Assembly (NCBI RefSeq): GCF_040706555.1
Contig: NZ_JAPDRH010000002.1
Coordinates: forward strand, 1,426,001-1,490,000
DNA: 64,000 nt
Direction: 5' to 3'
DNA from: Lentisalinibacter salinarum
GTDB lineage: Bacteria > Pseudomonadota > Gammaproteobacteria > Steroidobacterales > Woeseiaceae
Shown piece by piece: positions 46,728-55,668 of the stretch. The notes beneath the pieces were generated by a model. It was not told where the DNA came from. It worked only from the letters and a program-made list of their open reading frames with translations, and did not search any database. The position numbers and the translations under genes were made by a program. Numbering within the stretch: the first letter of the stretch is position 1; each line of letters starts with the position of its first letter.

Positions 46728-47960
46728 ATGAAGCAGATTCTGTTGGGCGTCACCGGCGGCATCGCCGCCTACAAGTCGCCGGAGATCGTGCGCCGGCTCA
46801 CCGCCCGCGGACTCGAGGTCCAGGTGGTGATGACGGCCGGCGCGCAGCAGTTCGTCACGCCGCTCACTTTCCAGGCGGTCTCCGGCAGGCCGGTGCGTAC
46901 GGACCTCTGGGACCTCGAGGCCGAGGCGGCCATGGGGCACATCGAGCTCGCGCGCTGGGCCGACCTGGTCCTCGTGGCGCCGGCCACGGCGGACTTCATG
47001 GCTCGGCTCGCCCACGGCCAGGCGCCCGATCTGCTCTCCACACTGTGCCTGGCCACCGAGGCCCCCATCGTGCTCGCGCCGGCGATGAACCGCCTGATGT
47101 GGGCCAACGACGCCACTCAGCAGAACCGCCAGACGCTGCTCGGCCGCGGCATCCGCCTGCTCGGTCCCGCCGAGGGCGACCAGGCCTGCGGCGAGACGGG
47201 ACCCGGCCGTATGCTCGAGCCGGCCGACATTGTGGCGGCGCTGCCGTTCGAGCAACCCGCCGGACCGCTGAGCGACGTGAGCATCCTGATCAGCGCCGGA
47301 CCCACCCGCGAGCCGCTGGATCCGGTGCGCTTCCTGTCGAACCGCAGCTCCGGCAAGATGGGCTTTGCGCTGGCGGAGGCGGCTGCCGCGGCCGGCGCCC
47401 GCGTCCGGCTGGTGGCCGGGCCGGTGGCGCTGGACACCCCGCCCTGGGTGGAGCGCCACGACGTCGAGACGGCCGAGGAGATGCTCGGCAAGGTGCGGGA
47501 GCTGCTGCCCCGGACCGATATCTACGTGGGCGCGGCGGCCATTGCGGACTACCAGGCGGCCCAACGCAGCGAACAGAAGATGAAGAAGACCGGCGAACGC
47601 ATGCAGCTGGATCTCGTGCGCGCGCCGGACACGCTGGCCGAGGTGGCACGGGCGGAGGGTCGGCCCTTCACCGTCGGCTTCGCCGCCGAGACCGAGAACT
47701 TGGAGGAGAACGCCCGCGGCAAACTCACCGGCAAGGGGCTGGACATGATCGTGGCCAACCGCGTGGGCGGCGAACTGGGCTTCGACACGGACGAGAACGC
47801 GGTGACGGTCTTCTGGAACGGCGGTGAGCGCGAGTTCGCTCGCACCGACAAGAAGCGGCTGGCGCGGGGGCTGATGGCGCTGATCATGAATCGCTATCAG
47901 AACATGTTCGGCGAGACCCAGCCGGGGCGCATCACCCCCGTGCGCAAGGCCGGTTCGTAA
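46728..47960 (+). CDS. coaBC: Bifunctional phosphopantothenoylcysteine synthetase/decarboxylase
   Basis: Two consecutive steps of coenzyme A synthesis. 410 residues. N-terminal CoaC flavin decarboxylase: GVTGGIAAYKSPEIVRRL, active-site His in MGHIELARWAD, APAMN motif and the ACGETGPGRM loop. C-terminal CoaB: SAGPTREPLDPVRFLSN followed by SSGKMGFALAEAA and KMKK. GGAGGTTC precedes the ATG. The dut gene follows closely. Confidence 0.97.
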   Translation: MKQILLGVTGGIAAYKSPEIVRRLTARGLEVQVVMTAGAQQFVTPLTFQAVSGRPVRTDLWDLEAEAAMGHIELARWADLVLVAPATADFMARLAHGQAPDLLSTLCLATEAPIVLAPAMNRLMWANDATQQNRQTLLGRGIRLLGPAEGDQACGETGPGRMLEPADIVAALPFEQPAGPLSDVSILISAGPTREPLDPVRFLSNRSSGKMGFALAEAAAAAGARVRLVAGPVALDTPPWVERHDVETAEEMLGKVRELLPRTDIYVGAAAIADYQAAQRSEQKMKKTGERMQLDLVRAPDTLAEVARAEGRPFTVGFAAETENLEENARGKLTGKGLDMIVANRVGGELGFDTDENAVTVFWNGGEREFARTDKKRLARGLMALIMNRYQNMFGETQPGRITPVRKAGS

Positions 47961-47984
47961 GATCGGTTTTGTGAGACCTGTTCG

Positions 47985-48440
47985 GTGAGACGAGTCGAGC
48001 TGAAGATCCTGGACGATCGCCTCGGCGGCGAGTTCCCGCTGCCTCATTACGCCACCGACGGTTCGGCAGGGCTGGACATGCGAGCCTGCCTCGACCAGCC
48101 GCTGACGCTGGGTCCGGGCGAGACGGAGCTGCTGCCGACCGGGCTGGCCATCCACATCGGCGATCCCGGCCTGGCGGCGGTATTGCTGCCGCGCTCCGGC
48201 CTCGGCCACAAGTACGGCATCGTGCTCGGCAACCTGACGGGGCTGATCGACTCCGACTACCAGGGCCAGGTCTACGTCTCCTGCTGGAATCGCGGCAGGG
48301 AGCCCTATGTCATCGAGCCCGGCGACCGCATCGCCCAGATGGTGTTCGTGCCCGTGGAGCAGGTGGCGTTCGACATCGTGGACGAGTTCCACGAGAGCGA
48401 GAGGGGAGAGGGGGGATTCGGCCACTCGGGCCGCAGCTGA
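47985..48440 (+). CDS. dut: dUTP diphosphatase (dUTPase)
   Basis: Hydrolyses dUTP to dUMP, keeping uracil out of DNA and feeding thymidylate synthesis. 151 residues, trimeric dUTPase motifs in order: GSAGLDMRA (I), PRSGLGHKYGIVLGN (II-III boundary), TGLIDSDYQG (III), GDRIAQMVF (IV) and the C-terminal GGFGHSGRS (V). GTG start; 24 bp after coaBC. Confidence 0.97.
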   Translation: MRRVELKILDDRLGGEFPLPHYATDGSAGLDMRACLDQPLTLGPGETELLPTGLAIHIGDPGLAAVLLPRSGLGHKYGIVLGNLTGLIDSDYQGQVYVSCWNRGREPYVIEPGDRIAQMVFVPVEQVAFDIVDEFHESERGEGGFGHSGRS

Positions 48441-48447
48441 GCCTGCG

Positions 48448-49068
48448 TCAGTATCCCTTCAGGGCGCGGAAGCGCGAGATGTCCTGGGCAAACTTCTGCT
48501 CGAGCTGGTCCGCTTCCCGGCGGTGCTCGGCCAGCTGCGCTTCCTGGCGGTTGATGCGGTCCTTCGTGTCGGAGAGATCCTCGGCCAGGTCCGGCGGGAT
48601 GATCTCGGCGTCGGGTTCCATGGTGTAGGGCTTGTAGTTGCTGGCCTCCTCCTGCAGCGAGACCATGCGCCGGCGCAGGTTGCGCAGGTAGAGTTCGGCC
48701 ACCTTCTGCTGCGCCCGCAGCAATTCCAGCCGCCGGTCGCGGTGCATCTCCAGCTCTTCCACCGAGAGATAGGTGGAGAGCAGCACCTTGTCCGCCCGCC
48801 GGCGCTTCTCCTTCTCGGCTTCCATCTCGCGCCGCTTTGCCTCCAGCGCGAGTTCCTCGGGCGTCTTCTTGCCCTCGATCACCCCGACGGTCACGCCCTG
48901 TTCGTTGAGGATGCGCTTCTTCTGGTCACGGTATTCCGGCGGCACCTTGTCACCGTAATGGGTGACGCCCTCGTCGTCGGTCCAGCTATAGGTGCGCCTC
49001 TCCTCGCCGGCGCCCGTGAGGAGGACGACCGCGAGTGTCGCGAGTGCTATGGGAGCTGCCTTGGTCAT
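48448..49068 (-). CDS. DUF4124 domain protein, exported
   Basis: 206 residues. Signal peptide (IALATLAVVLLTGAG), then a DUF4124 module (RRTYSWTDDEGVTHYGDKVP, seen at the N-terminus of many exported proteins) and a long charged coiled coil rich in Glu, Arg and Lys (EELALEAKRREMEAEKEKRR to QLEQKFAQDISRF). A GATAAT hexamer about 20 nt upstream may be the -10. Function unknown; cell-envelope or periplasmic location is likely. Confidence 0.85.
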   Translation of the reverse strand: MTKAAPIALATLAVVLLTGAGEERRTYSWTDDEGVTHYGDKVPPEYRDQKKRILNEQGVTVGVIEGKKTPEELALEAKRREMEAEKEKRRRADKVLLSTYLSVEELEMHRDRRLELLRAQQKVAELYLRNLRRRMVSLQEEASNYKPYTMEPDAEIIPPDLAEDLSDTKDRINRQEAQLAEHRREADQLEQKFAQDISRFRALKGY

Positions 49069-49159
49069 GTCCGTATTACATATTATCGTGCCGAGACCGG
49101 ACCGGAACTGGTTCGCGGTTTTGGCACATCCCTGACCGGCCGCTGCGGGCGGTTCCCTG

Positions 49160-49816
49160 TCAGCTCTGATCCGGTTCTACACCATACTGGCGCTGGTAGT
49201 CCATGACTGCGCGCAGGTGCTTGCGCTGACCCGGCGTCTCCTCGAGATGGGTGATCAGGTCCGACAGCGTGATGAGGCTCAGCACCGGTACCTTCAGCAC
49301 GCGCTCCACCTCCTGCACGGCGGAGCGCTCGCCCGTGCCGCGCTCCTGGCGGTCCAGCGAGATCACCACGCCCGCGAGCGTCGCCCCGCTGTCGCGGATG
49401 ATCTCGACCGCCTCGCGGATGGCCGTGCCCGCCGTGATGACGTCGTCCACGATGAGCACCCGGCCCTCCAGCGGCGCGCCGATGGTGTTGCCGCCCTCGC
49501 CGTGGCTCTTCGCTTCCTTGCGGTTGAAGCAGTAGGGCACGTCGATGTCGTGGTGCTCGGCCAGCGCCGCGGCCGCCAGCGTGGCCAGCGGGATACCCTT
49601 GTAGGCGGGCCCGAACAGCAGGTCGAACTCCACGTCCGAGTTCGCGATAGCCGAGGCGTAGCAGCGCCCCAGCTTGGCCGCGGCATAGCCGGTGTTGAAC
49701 AGGCCGGCATTGAAGAAATACGGGCTCATTCGGCCGGACTTCAGCTTGAAAGAGCCGAACTTCAGCACTTCCAGCTCGAGCGCCAGCTCAAGGAATTCTC
49801 TCTGCCAGGACCGCAT
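49160..49816 (-). CDS. pyrE: Orotate phosphoribosyltransferase
   Basis: Adds orotate to PRPP in pyrimidine synthesis. 218 residues. FGSFKLKSGRMSPYFFNAGL at the N-terminus, PAYKGIPLA, FNRKEAKSHGEGG flexible loop and the PRPP-binding VLIVDDVITAGTAI. The ATG at 49816 with GGGGAAGG gives the typical start. Divergent from xthA. Confidence 0.97.
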   Translation of the reverse strand: MRSWQREFLELALELEVLKFGSFKLKSGRMSPYFFNAGLFNTGYAAAKLGRCYASAIANSDVEFDLLFGPAYKGIPLATLAAAALAEHHDIDVPYCFNRKEAKSHGEGGNTIGAPLEGRVLIVDDVITAGTAIREAVEIIRDSGATLAGVVISLDRQERGTGERSAVQEVERVLKVPVLSLITLSDLITHLEETPGQRKHLRAVMDYQRQYGVEPDQS

Positions 49817-49944
49817 ACTGCCTTCCCCGGAGGGGCTCTTGATATCATTCGCGCCGTGCCGGCGGGGTCTCTGCGACCCTGCCTCCAAGTATGACACAGC
49901 CGGGGCGGCCGCTGCCGCGCCGGCGCGCCGACGGGAGTGATGCA

Positions 49945-50727
49945 TTGTTCCGGGTCATGAGTCTGAATGCCAACGGTATCCGCGCCGCCGCGAGGAAGGG
50001 TTTCTTCGACTGGCTGCCGCGGCGCAACCCGGACGTCGTCTGCATCCAGGAGACCAAGGCCCAGCTGCACCAGCTGGAGGACGAGGTGTTCCACCCGGCC
50101 GGCTATCACTGTTACTACGAGGACGCCGAGAAGAAAGGTTACAGCGGTGTTGCGATCTACTCGCGCCACGAGCCGAAGCGCATCGTCCGCGGCCTCGGCA
50201 TCGAGGAGTTCGACCGCGAGGGCCGCTACCTCGAAGTGCAGCTCGAGGGCGTGGCGGTGGCTTCGGTGTACCTGCCGTCCGGCTCCTCCGGCGACGAGCG
50301 CCAGGCGGCAAAGTACCGCTTCCTGGATCACTTCCTGCCCCACCTGCAACGCCTCCGGCGCCGGCGCAATGAATACATCCTGTGCGGCGACTGGAACATC
50401 GCCCACCGGGAGATCGACCTCAGGAACTGGCGCTCCAACCGGAAGAACTCCGGCTTCCTGCCCGAGGAGCGGGCCTGGCTCGACCACGTGTTCGACCGGG
50501 TGAAACTGGTCGACGCGTTCCGGGTGGTGAACCCCAACGAGGGCGAGTACACCTGGTGGTCGAACCGGGGACGGGCCTGGGAGAAGAACGTGGGGTGGCG
50601 CATCGACTATCACGTGATCACCCCCGGGCTCGCGCCGCGCATCCGCCAGGCCGACGTCTACCGGGAGGAGCGCTTCTCCGACCACGCCCCGCTGACCATC
50701 GACTACGAGCTGGATCTTGCCGGCTGA
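49945..50727 (+). CDS. xthA: Exodeoxyribonuclease III (AP endonuclease)
   Basis: AP endonuclease/3'-5' exonuclease of base-excision repair. About 260 residues: SLNANGIRAAARKGFFDWL, CIQETKAQ (metal-binding Glu), DWNIAHREIDLRNW, and the final SDHAPLTIDY. The best start is a TTG at 49945 (LFRVMSLNANG), preceded by GGGAG, which matches family N-termini; an in-frame ATG 18 codons upstream would add a basic, low-similarity extension. Overlaps the AmpG-type gene by 11 bp. Confidence 0.94.
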   Translation: MFRVMSLNANGIRAAARKGFFDWLPRRNPDVVCIQETKAQLHQLEDEVFHPAGYHCYYEDAEKKGYSGVAIYSRHEPKRIVRGLGIEEFDREGRYLEVQLEGVAVASVYLPSGSSGDERQAAKYRFLDHFLPHLQRLRRRRNEYILCGDWNIAHREIDLRNWRSNRKNSGFLPEERAWLDHVFDRVKLVDAFRVVNPNEGEYTWWSNRGRAWEKNVGWRIDYHVITPGLAPRIRQADVYREERFSDHAPLTIDYELDLAG

Positions 50728-52090
50728 GCGCGAGTCCGCCGCCGACGTGCCGGGCCGCCATGCGCCGGGCACCGGCTGGCGCGACTCCGCCGCCGCCTAC
50801 CTCAGGCCGCGGGTCGTCGCCATGCTGTTCCTCGGCTTCTCGGCCGGGCTGCCGTTCCTGCTGGTGTTCTCCACGCTGGGGGCCTGGCTGACCCAGGCGG
50901 GCACCAGCCGCACGGCCATCGGCTATTTCGCCTGGATCGGCATCACCTATTCGGTGAAATTCCTGTGGTCGCCGCTGATCGACCGGCTGTCCATCCCCGT
51001 CGCGACGCGGCTCCTGGGCAAGCGGCGCAGCTGGATGCTGGCCGGCCAGATCGGCATCGCGGCGGGCCTCGTCGGCATGGCATTCACCGACCCGGCGGTG
51101 AACCTCACGCAGATGGCCTGGCTCGCCCTGCTGGTCGCCTTTTCCTCGGCCACCCAGGACGTCTCCATCGACGCCTGGCGCATCGAGGCCGTGGACGAGC
51201 GCATGCAGGGCCCGATGGCCGGCGCCTACCAGACGGGCTACCGGCTCGCCCTGCTGGCCTCCGGCGCCGGCGCGCTGTTCATCGCGAGTGACGCCTCGTG
51301 GCCGGCCGCCTACCTGACCATGGCCGCGCTGGTGGGAGTGGGTATCGTCACGGTGCTCGCCATCGGCGAGCCGGAGGTGGACCCGGAGGTGGTGCGTGCG
51401 CGCGAGCGGGATTACCTGGAGACGATCGCCCGGATGGTGCCGGAGACGCGCAGCATGGGCGCGGCCGGGCGCTGGTTCTTCGGCGCCGTGGTCTGCCCGT
51501 TCCTCGACTTCTTCAGGAAGGCCGGCCTGTTCAGCCTGGTGATCCTGGCATTCATCTCCGTTTACCGCATCAGCGACCTCGTCATGGGCAGCATGGCCAA
51601 CCCCTTCTACCTGGACCTCGGCTTCACGCTGGAGCAGATCGCGGCCATCGCCAAGGTCTTCGGCATCGGCATGACCATACTGGGTGCGGCCATCGGCGGC
51701 GCGCTGGTGGTGCGCTACGGCGCCGTGAAGATGCTGTTGCCCGGCGCGGTGCTGGTGTCGGTGACCAACCTGCTGTTCGCCTGGCTCGCCACACTCGGGC
51801 CGGAGCTGGGCATGCTGGTGGTCACGATCTCGGCGGACAACCTCTCGGCGGGATTCGCGGGTTCCGTGTTCATCGCCTACCTGTCGAACCTCACCAGCCC
51901 GGGCTACACCGCCACCCAGTACGCCCTGTTCTCCTCGCTCATGACCCTGCTGGGCAAGTTCCTGAGCGGTTTCTCGGGCATCGTCGTCGATACCTGGGAC
52001 TACCCGGCGTTCTTCCTTTATGCAGCGGTGATGGGCGTACCGGCCATCGTGCTGGCGATCGTCATCGCGAGGCGTGAGCGTCGCACGTAG
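50717..52090 (+). CDS. AmpG-family MFS transporter (muropeptide permease type)
   Basis: 457-residue major-facilitator protein with 12-14 helices. AmpG-type opening RPRVVAMLFLGFSAGLPFLL and FAWIGITYSVKFLWSPLIDR, SATQDVSIDAWRIEA and ISADNLSAGFAGSVFIAYLS are typical of the family that imports 1,6-anhydro muropeptides for peptidoglycan recycling. TTG start inside the xthA gene, so translation is coupled. The TAG stop lies inside a REP-like repeat, so the C-terminus (IARRERRT) may have been reshaped by it. Confidence 0.88.
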   Translation: MPAERESAADVPGRHAPGTGWRDSAAAYLRPRVVAMLFLGFSAGLPFLLVFSTLGAWLTQAGTSRTAIGYFAWIGITYSVKFLWSPLIDRLSIPVATRLLGKRRSWMLAGQIGIAAGLVGMAFTDPAVNLTQMAWLALLVAFSSATQDVSIDAWRIEAVDERMQGPMAGAYQTGYRLALLASGAGALFIASDASWPAAYLTMAALVGVGIVTVLAIGEPEVDPEVVRARERDYLETIARMVPETRSMGAAGRWFFGAVVCPFLDFFRKAGLFSLVILAFISVYRISDLVMGSMANPFYLDLGFTLEQIAAIAKVFGIGMTILGAAIGGALVVRYGAVKMLLPGAVLVSVTNLLFAWLATLGPELGMLVVTISADNLSAGFAGSVFIAYLSNLTSPGYTATQYALFSSLMTLLGKFLSGFSGIVVDTWDYPAFFLYAAVMGVPAIVLAIVIARRERRT

Positions 52091-52109
52091 GAGGGCCTAC
52101 AGGCCCGAC
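52087..52109 (+). repeat. REP-like hairpin repeat
   Basis: Same unit as the pair at 16.5 kb: GTAGGAG, stem GGGCCT-AC-AGGCCC, then GAC. The TAG at its left end is the stop codon of the AmpG-family gene. Confidence 0.75.
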
Positions 52110-52124
52110 GCTCAGGCCCAACCA

Positions 52125-53009
52125 TCAGGCCGGATCCACCTGTGTCTCGCCGATCAGCTGATCCCGCAGCTCCTTGCGATAGCGCCGGCTCACCGGGACG
52201 GTGTCGCCGGTCACCAGTTCCAGTTCCCCGTCGCCACTCTCGAGTGGCACGATACCTGCGATGCGATCCAGATTGACTACCGCGCTGCGGTGTACACGCC
52301 GGAAACCCCGGGCAGCAAGCCGTTCGGCGATGTGGGTCATCGTCTCCCGCAGCGGATAGACCCGTTTGCCCACATGAAGGTTGACGTAGTTGCCGCTCCC
52401 TTCGATCCAGTCGATGTCTCCGACGCGGACGAGAAACTCCCTGCCCAGCTTCTTCACGAGGAAGCGATCCGTGACCGGCAGCGCTTGCGACTCCTCCGGG
52501 CCCTCGGCTACGAATCCCGCTTCGCCTTGCAGCCGCCGCAGGATGAAGCGATACAGGTAGAGGAGTATCAGGAGTAGCGCGTAGGCGCGAAAGTCCTTGA
52601 GATATTCGTAGCCGAACTCGGCCCACCAATTGTCCCAGCGGTAGCTCTCGCCGTTATCGACCGCGCGATAGATGGCGACACGGGCCCAGTACATGAGGCT
52701 GACGTGAAGGAGCGAGAAAACCACCGAGAATCCTGCGTGGGCGGCCAGTGCCGGCAGCCAGTTTCCGGGACGTATCGGCACGAGGCGATCGAACAGGAGC
52801 ACGAGCGGTATCAGCGTTGCGACCGCCGCGTGGCTCGTAGCCTCCCAGACGAGAAGCTCCCAGCCCCGATCAGGGAGTCCCAGGCGCGCGCTGTCGTAAA
52901 GCACGATGCCCAGGTTGGCGCAGAACATGACGAGTATGGCGAGCGCCCAGAGCCCCACCTCCCAATAGCGTCGCTGTGCCATGTAGCGTTCAAGGGTCAC
53001 GGTCACCAT
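52125..53009 (-). CDS. Membrane-bound LytTR-type transcriptional regulator
   Basis: 294 residues. The N-terminal half has four hydrophobic helices (for example YWEVGLWALAILVMFCANLG and AYALLLILLYLYRFILRRL); the C-terminal 100 residues are a LytTR DNA-binding domain (FLVRVGDIDWIEGSGNYVNL, KRVYPLRETMTHIAERLAA, FRRVHRSAVVNLDRIAGIV). Such membrane LytTR proteins act without a separate kinase and are often paired with a membrane partner. The divergent acyltransferase gene is the natural candidate target. A second ATG at 52982 is possible. Confidence 0.9.
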   Translation of the reverse strand: MVTVTLERYMAQRRYWEVGLWALAILVMFCANLGIVLYDSARLGLPDRGWELLVWEATSHAAVATLIPLVLLFDRLVPIRPGNWLPALAAHAGFSVVFSLLHVSLMYWARVAIYRAVDNGESYRWDNWWAEFGYEYLKDFRAYALLLILLYLYRFILRRLQGEAGFVAEGPEESQALPVTDRFLVKKLGREFLVRVGDIDWIEGSGNYVNLHVGKRVYPLRETMTHIAERLAARGFRRVHRSAVVNLDRIAGIVPLESGDGELELVTGDTVPVSRRYRKELRDQLIGETQVDPA

Positions 53010-53180
53010 TGTCCGGTAAAAGCCTGCGCAATCCCATGGCCACGCCCGGGGTGGCCCCCGCCGTTCGTCCCCGCCATCCGCCGTTCGTCACAAAATCGGG
53101 TCGGATCGTCACTCCCGTCTCCTGTTTGCCCCGGCGTCGTCGCACCCTTATCCCGCTTTCTGATTCACGAGGAGTCCGGC

Positions 53181-54410
53181 ATGTCCAGCAATGACCATGG
53201 CGCAGTCGTTCCCGCAGCGCGTCTCGCCCGTCGCCACGACGTCGATGCCTTACGGGTCCTGGCCTTCAGTCTTCTGATCATCTACCACGTCGGCATGTTC
53301 TACGTGGCCGACTGGAACTGGCACGTGAAGTCCGGTTACCAGGCGGAGGGGTTGCAATTGCCGATGATGTTCGTCAATCAGTGGCGTATGCCGCTGATTT
53401 TCCTGATATCCGGACTGGCACTCAGTTTCGTCTGGGGTAAATACTCGCCATTGCGTCTTGCCCGAAGGCGACTCTGGCGCCTGGGGCTGCCGCTGGCCTT
53501 CGGCATGGCCGTGATCGTCGCGCCCCAGGCCTATCTCGAGGCGGTCTCGAAGGGAGCCATCGAACCCGGTTTCTGGCGCTTCATGGGCATGTATCTGACG
53601 TTCGGTGATGTCCCGGCCGAGGCGTACGAGGGCGCTGCCGAAATCACCTGGACGTGGAATCATCTGTGGTACCTGCCCTATCTGCTGTTCTACACGCTCC
53701 TGTTACTGCCGATCGCCATACTGCTCGACGGGCCGGGCCGGAAACTGGTTCGCGGCTTCCGAGGCCTGCGCGGCATCTGGGTGATCGTGATACCGGTTCT
53801 GCCGCTGATCGGCCTGGGCTACCTGGTATTCCCCCGATTCCCCTATGTCAGCCATGCGCTGATCGACGACGGTTACGCCCACGTGATGTACGGGACGTAT
53901 TTTCTGTACGGTTTCCTGCTAGGCCGGGATAGCGGCATCTGGATGGAGCTTGCCAGGCTTCGTCGCGTGAACCTGCTGCTGGGGCTGATCCTGTTCCCCA
54001 CTTTCCATGTCGTCGCCAATGCCTTCGACGGGGATACCGAGCGTGGGTTGTTCCCGATCGCGCTCTCCGTCACCTATCTGAATCGTTGGGTATGGATCGC
54101 CGCCATACTCGGCTGGGGGCATGCATGGCTCAATCGGCCCATGCGATGGCTTCCGTATGCGACCGAGGCCGTCTACCCCTGGTATATCCTCCACCAAACC
54201 ATCACGGTGATCGCGGGCTACCGCCTTTCGAAACTGGATCTGGGTCCGGTCGTCGAGCCGATGCTGCTGCTCGCGGTGACGGTCGCCGGCTGCTATGTGC
54301 TCCACGAGTTCGTGATCCGTCGCTCGGTTCTGCTGCGGCCGTTGTTCGGGCTGGTGACAAGGAATCCGAGACAGCTGCCATCGCCGGGAGGCGTGGCAGA
54401 TCGGGCCTGA
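53181..54410 (+). CDS. Acyltransferase 3 / OpgC-like membrane protein
   Basis: 409-residue polytopic membrane protein with about ten helices. The opening RRHDVDALRVLAFSLLIIYH carries the conserved Arg and His (ALRxxA...YH) of acyltransferase family 3, which modifies polysaccharides, glucans or lipids at the membrane. WNHLWYLPYLLFYTLLLLPI and VYPWYILHQTITVIAGY match the family. GAGGAG precedes the ATG. Divergent from the LytTR regulator. The TGA stop lies inside a REP-like repeat. Confidence 0.88.
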   Translation: MSSNDHGAVVPAARLARRHDVDALRVLAFSLLIIYHVGMFYVADWNWHVKSGYQAEGLQLPMMFVNQWRMPLIFLISGLALSFVWGKYSPLRLARRRLWRLGLPLAFGMAVIVAPQAYLEAVSKGAIEPGFWRFMGMYLTFGDVPAEAYEGAAEITWTWNHLWYLPYLLFYTLLLLPIAILLDGPGRKLVRGFRGLRGIWVIVIPVLPLIGLGYLVFPRFPYVSHALIDDGYAHVMYGTYFLYGFLLGRDSGIWMELARLRRVNLLLGLILFPTFHVVANAFDGDTERGLFPIALSVTYLNRWVWIAAILGWGHAWLNRPMRWLPYATEAVYPWYILHQTITVIAGYRLSKLDLGPVVEPMLLLAVTVAGCYVLHEFVIRRSVLLRPLFGLVTRNPRQLPSPGGVADRA

Positions 54411-54422
54411 AGGCCCTCCTAC
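54401..54422 (-). repeat. REP-like hairpin repeat (inverted orientation)
   Basis: Reverse copy of the unit at 52087: read on the minus strand GTAGGAG, stem GGGCCT-TC-AGGCCC, then GA. The acyltransferase stop TGA (54408-54410) is formed by its bases. With the 52087 copy it brackets the LytTR-acyltransferase pair. Confidence 0.75.
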
Positions 54423-54430
54423 ATGACCGG

Positions 54431-54847
54431 TCAGTGCGTGCGGCGGCTGGCGGTGGGCGGCGTGCCGTTCGACGGGCGCTGCGAGGGCGAGCCGTGGTGC
54501 AGCACCATCCGCCAGCCGTCGGTCGTGAGGCGGTAGGCGTTGGTGGCGATCACCGGCGTCGTGCCTCCGCCCTGCACCTCGAAGTGTTCCTTCACCACGT
54601 GCAGCGCGGCCTCCTGCCAGTTGCTGCGATGCAGCTGCTCGCTCAGGATGCGGGTGGGCCCCATGTTGCGGAATATCTGCTCCCAGCTGCGGATGATGGC
54701 GTCGTAGCCGGTCAGCGGCGCGCTCAGCGGGTGGATGCAGGTGACATCGGAGTCCCTGCACCAGATCTCGCGCATGGCCTCCAGGTCGCAGAACGAGAAC
54801 GCGCGATAGAATGCGGCTTCGGCATCGTCGGCGGTAGGGAATCCCAT
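54431..54847 (-). CDS. SnoaL/NTF2-like domain protein
   Basis: 138 residues with the cone-shaped NTF2-like fold typical of SnoaL_3 proteins: N-terminal ADDAEAAFYRAFSFCDLEAM, CIHPLSAPLTGYDAIIRSWE and ALHVVKEHFEVQ with VIATNAYRLTTDGWRMVLHH. Members include small ligand-binding or isomerase-like proteins; function cannot be read here. The Arg/Thr-rich C-terminal tail (SNGTPPTASRRTH) is not conserved. Divergent from the Rieske gene. Confidence 0.82.
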   Translation of the reverse strand: MGFPTADDAEAAFYRAFSFCDLEAMREIWCRDSDVTCIHPLSAPLTGYDAIIRSWEQIFRNMGPTRILSEQLHRSNWQEAALHVVKEHFEVQGGGTTPVIATNAYRLTTDGWRMVLHHGSPSQRPSNGTPPTASRRTH

Positions 54848-54892
54848 GCAGACAGTCCGATGGATGGTTCAACGGCCCAGCATAACGGCCCG

Positions 54893-55264
54893 ATGAGCCC
54901 AAGAGAAGTCAGGAAGGAGGTCTGCCGGCTCGACGAGCTGGCGGATCCGGGCAGCCGCGGCTTCTCGGTGGGAGGGGGCGACTGGCCGTTCAGGGGGTTC
55001 GTGGTGCGCCGCGGCGACGAGGTCTGGGCCTACCGGAACTACTGCGTGCATGCCGGCCACCCGCTGGACTGGCAGCCGCACCGGTTCCTCACCGGGGACG
55101 GCGGTCATATCATCTGTGCGTCACACGGTGCGACGTTCGAGCTGGACAGCGGGGTGTGTGTGGCGGGTCCGTGCCCGGGCAAGTCGCTGTACCGCCTGCC
55201 GGTGGAGGTGGAGCAGGGGTGCGTCGTGGTCACCGTGCCGGATCCGGCCGCTCACTCCACGTAA
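54893..55264 (+). CDS. Rieske 2Fe-2S domain protein
   Basis: About 123 residues comprising a single Rieske domain. The cluster ligands are visible: NYCVHAGHPLDW (Cys-x-His) and, 20 or so residues later, CASHGATF (Cys-x2-His), with DWPFRGFVVRRGDEVWAYRN before them. Small soluble Rieske proteins act as ferredoxins for oxygenases or related redox partners. An ATG at 54860 is possible but overlaps the divergent SnoaL-like gene's leader. Convergent with the small DUF6763-like gene, overlapping by 13 bp. Confidence 0.88.
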   Translation: MSPREVRKEVCRLDELADPGSRGFSVGGGDWPFRGFVVRRGDEVWAYRNYCVHAGHPLDWQPHRFLTGDGGHIICASHGATFELDSGVCVAGPCPGKSLYRLPVEVEQGCVVVTVPDPAAHST

Positions 55265-55536
55265 TCCAGACTCCCCAGCCAGTCCCTCCGCCCGGCGCCC
55301 TCGCCTTCGGCCTCGTCGTCGTCGAAGTCCATGTCCAGGGAGCCGGACGTGTCTTCCGGCGGGTCGACGGGCTCCAGGATGAGATCCGGCCAGGTCTCCA
55401 GGTCGATCTCCCCAAGGGTGCCATCGAAGTACTGGATCTCCAGCGTGCCGTCGGCATCGTCGATGGCGACGATCTCGAACAGTCTGCCGTTCGGCCGGCG
55501 GTACCAGTGGCCGATGGCAGGGAATTCGGTAGCCAT
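55252..55536 (-). CDS. Small acidic protein, DUF6763-like
   Basis: 94 residues. Opening EFPAIGHWYRRPNGRLFEIV, then LEIQYFDGTLGEIDLETWPD and an acidic tail (DMDFDDDEAEGE) ending RRDWLGSLDYVE. GGAGG precedes the ATG at 55536. The pattern matches small gammaproteobacterial proteins that I believe are classed as DUF6763; no function is known. The N-terminal open frame upstream is not part of the gene. Confidence 0.78.
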   Translation of the reverse strand: MATEFPAIGHWYRRPNGRLFEIVAIDDADGTLEIQYFDGTLGEIDLETWPDLILEPVDPPEDTSGSLDMDFDDDEAEGEGAGRRDWLGSLDYVE

Positions 55537-55668
55537 GTCGTGCAACCTCCACCGCTGCCTTGTATGATCGCGCCTCTCCGGGGAAGGCGCCCTCTCACAC
55601 GATACCTGAATCATACTCAGACCATTCCGGCGGCGCTGCAATCAGGATGGTCCACAAGGCGCGCAGGC

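Noticed and set aside
46563..48425. Upstream extension of the radC frame antisense to coaBC and dut
   Set aside because: Same GC-skew artefact; radC begins at the GTG at 46562 with a good ribosome binding site and family-like N-terminus.
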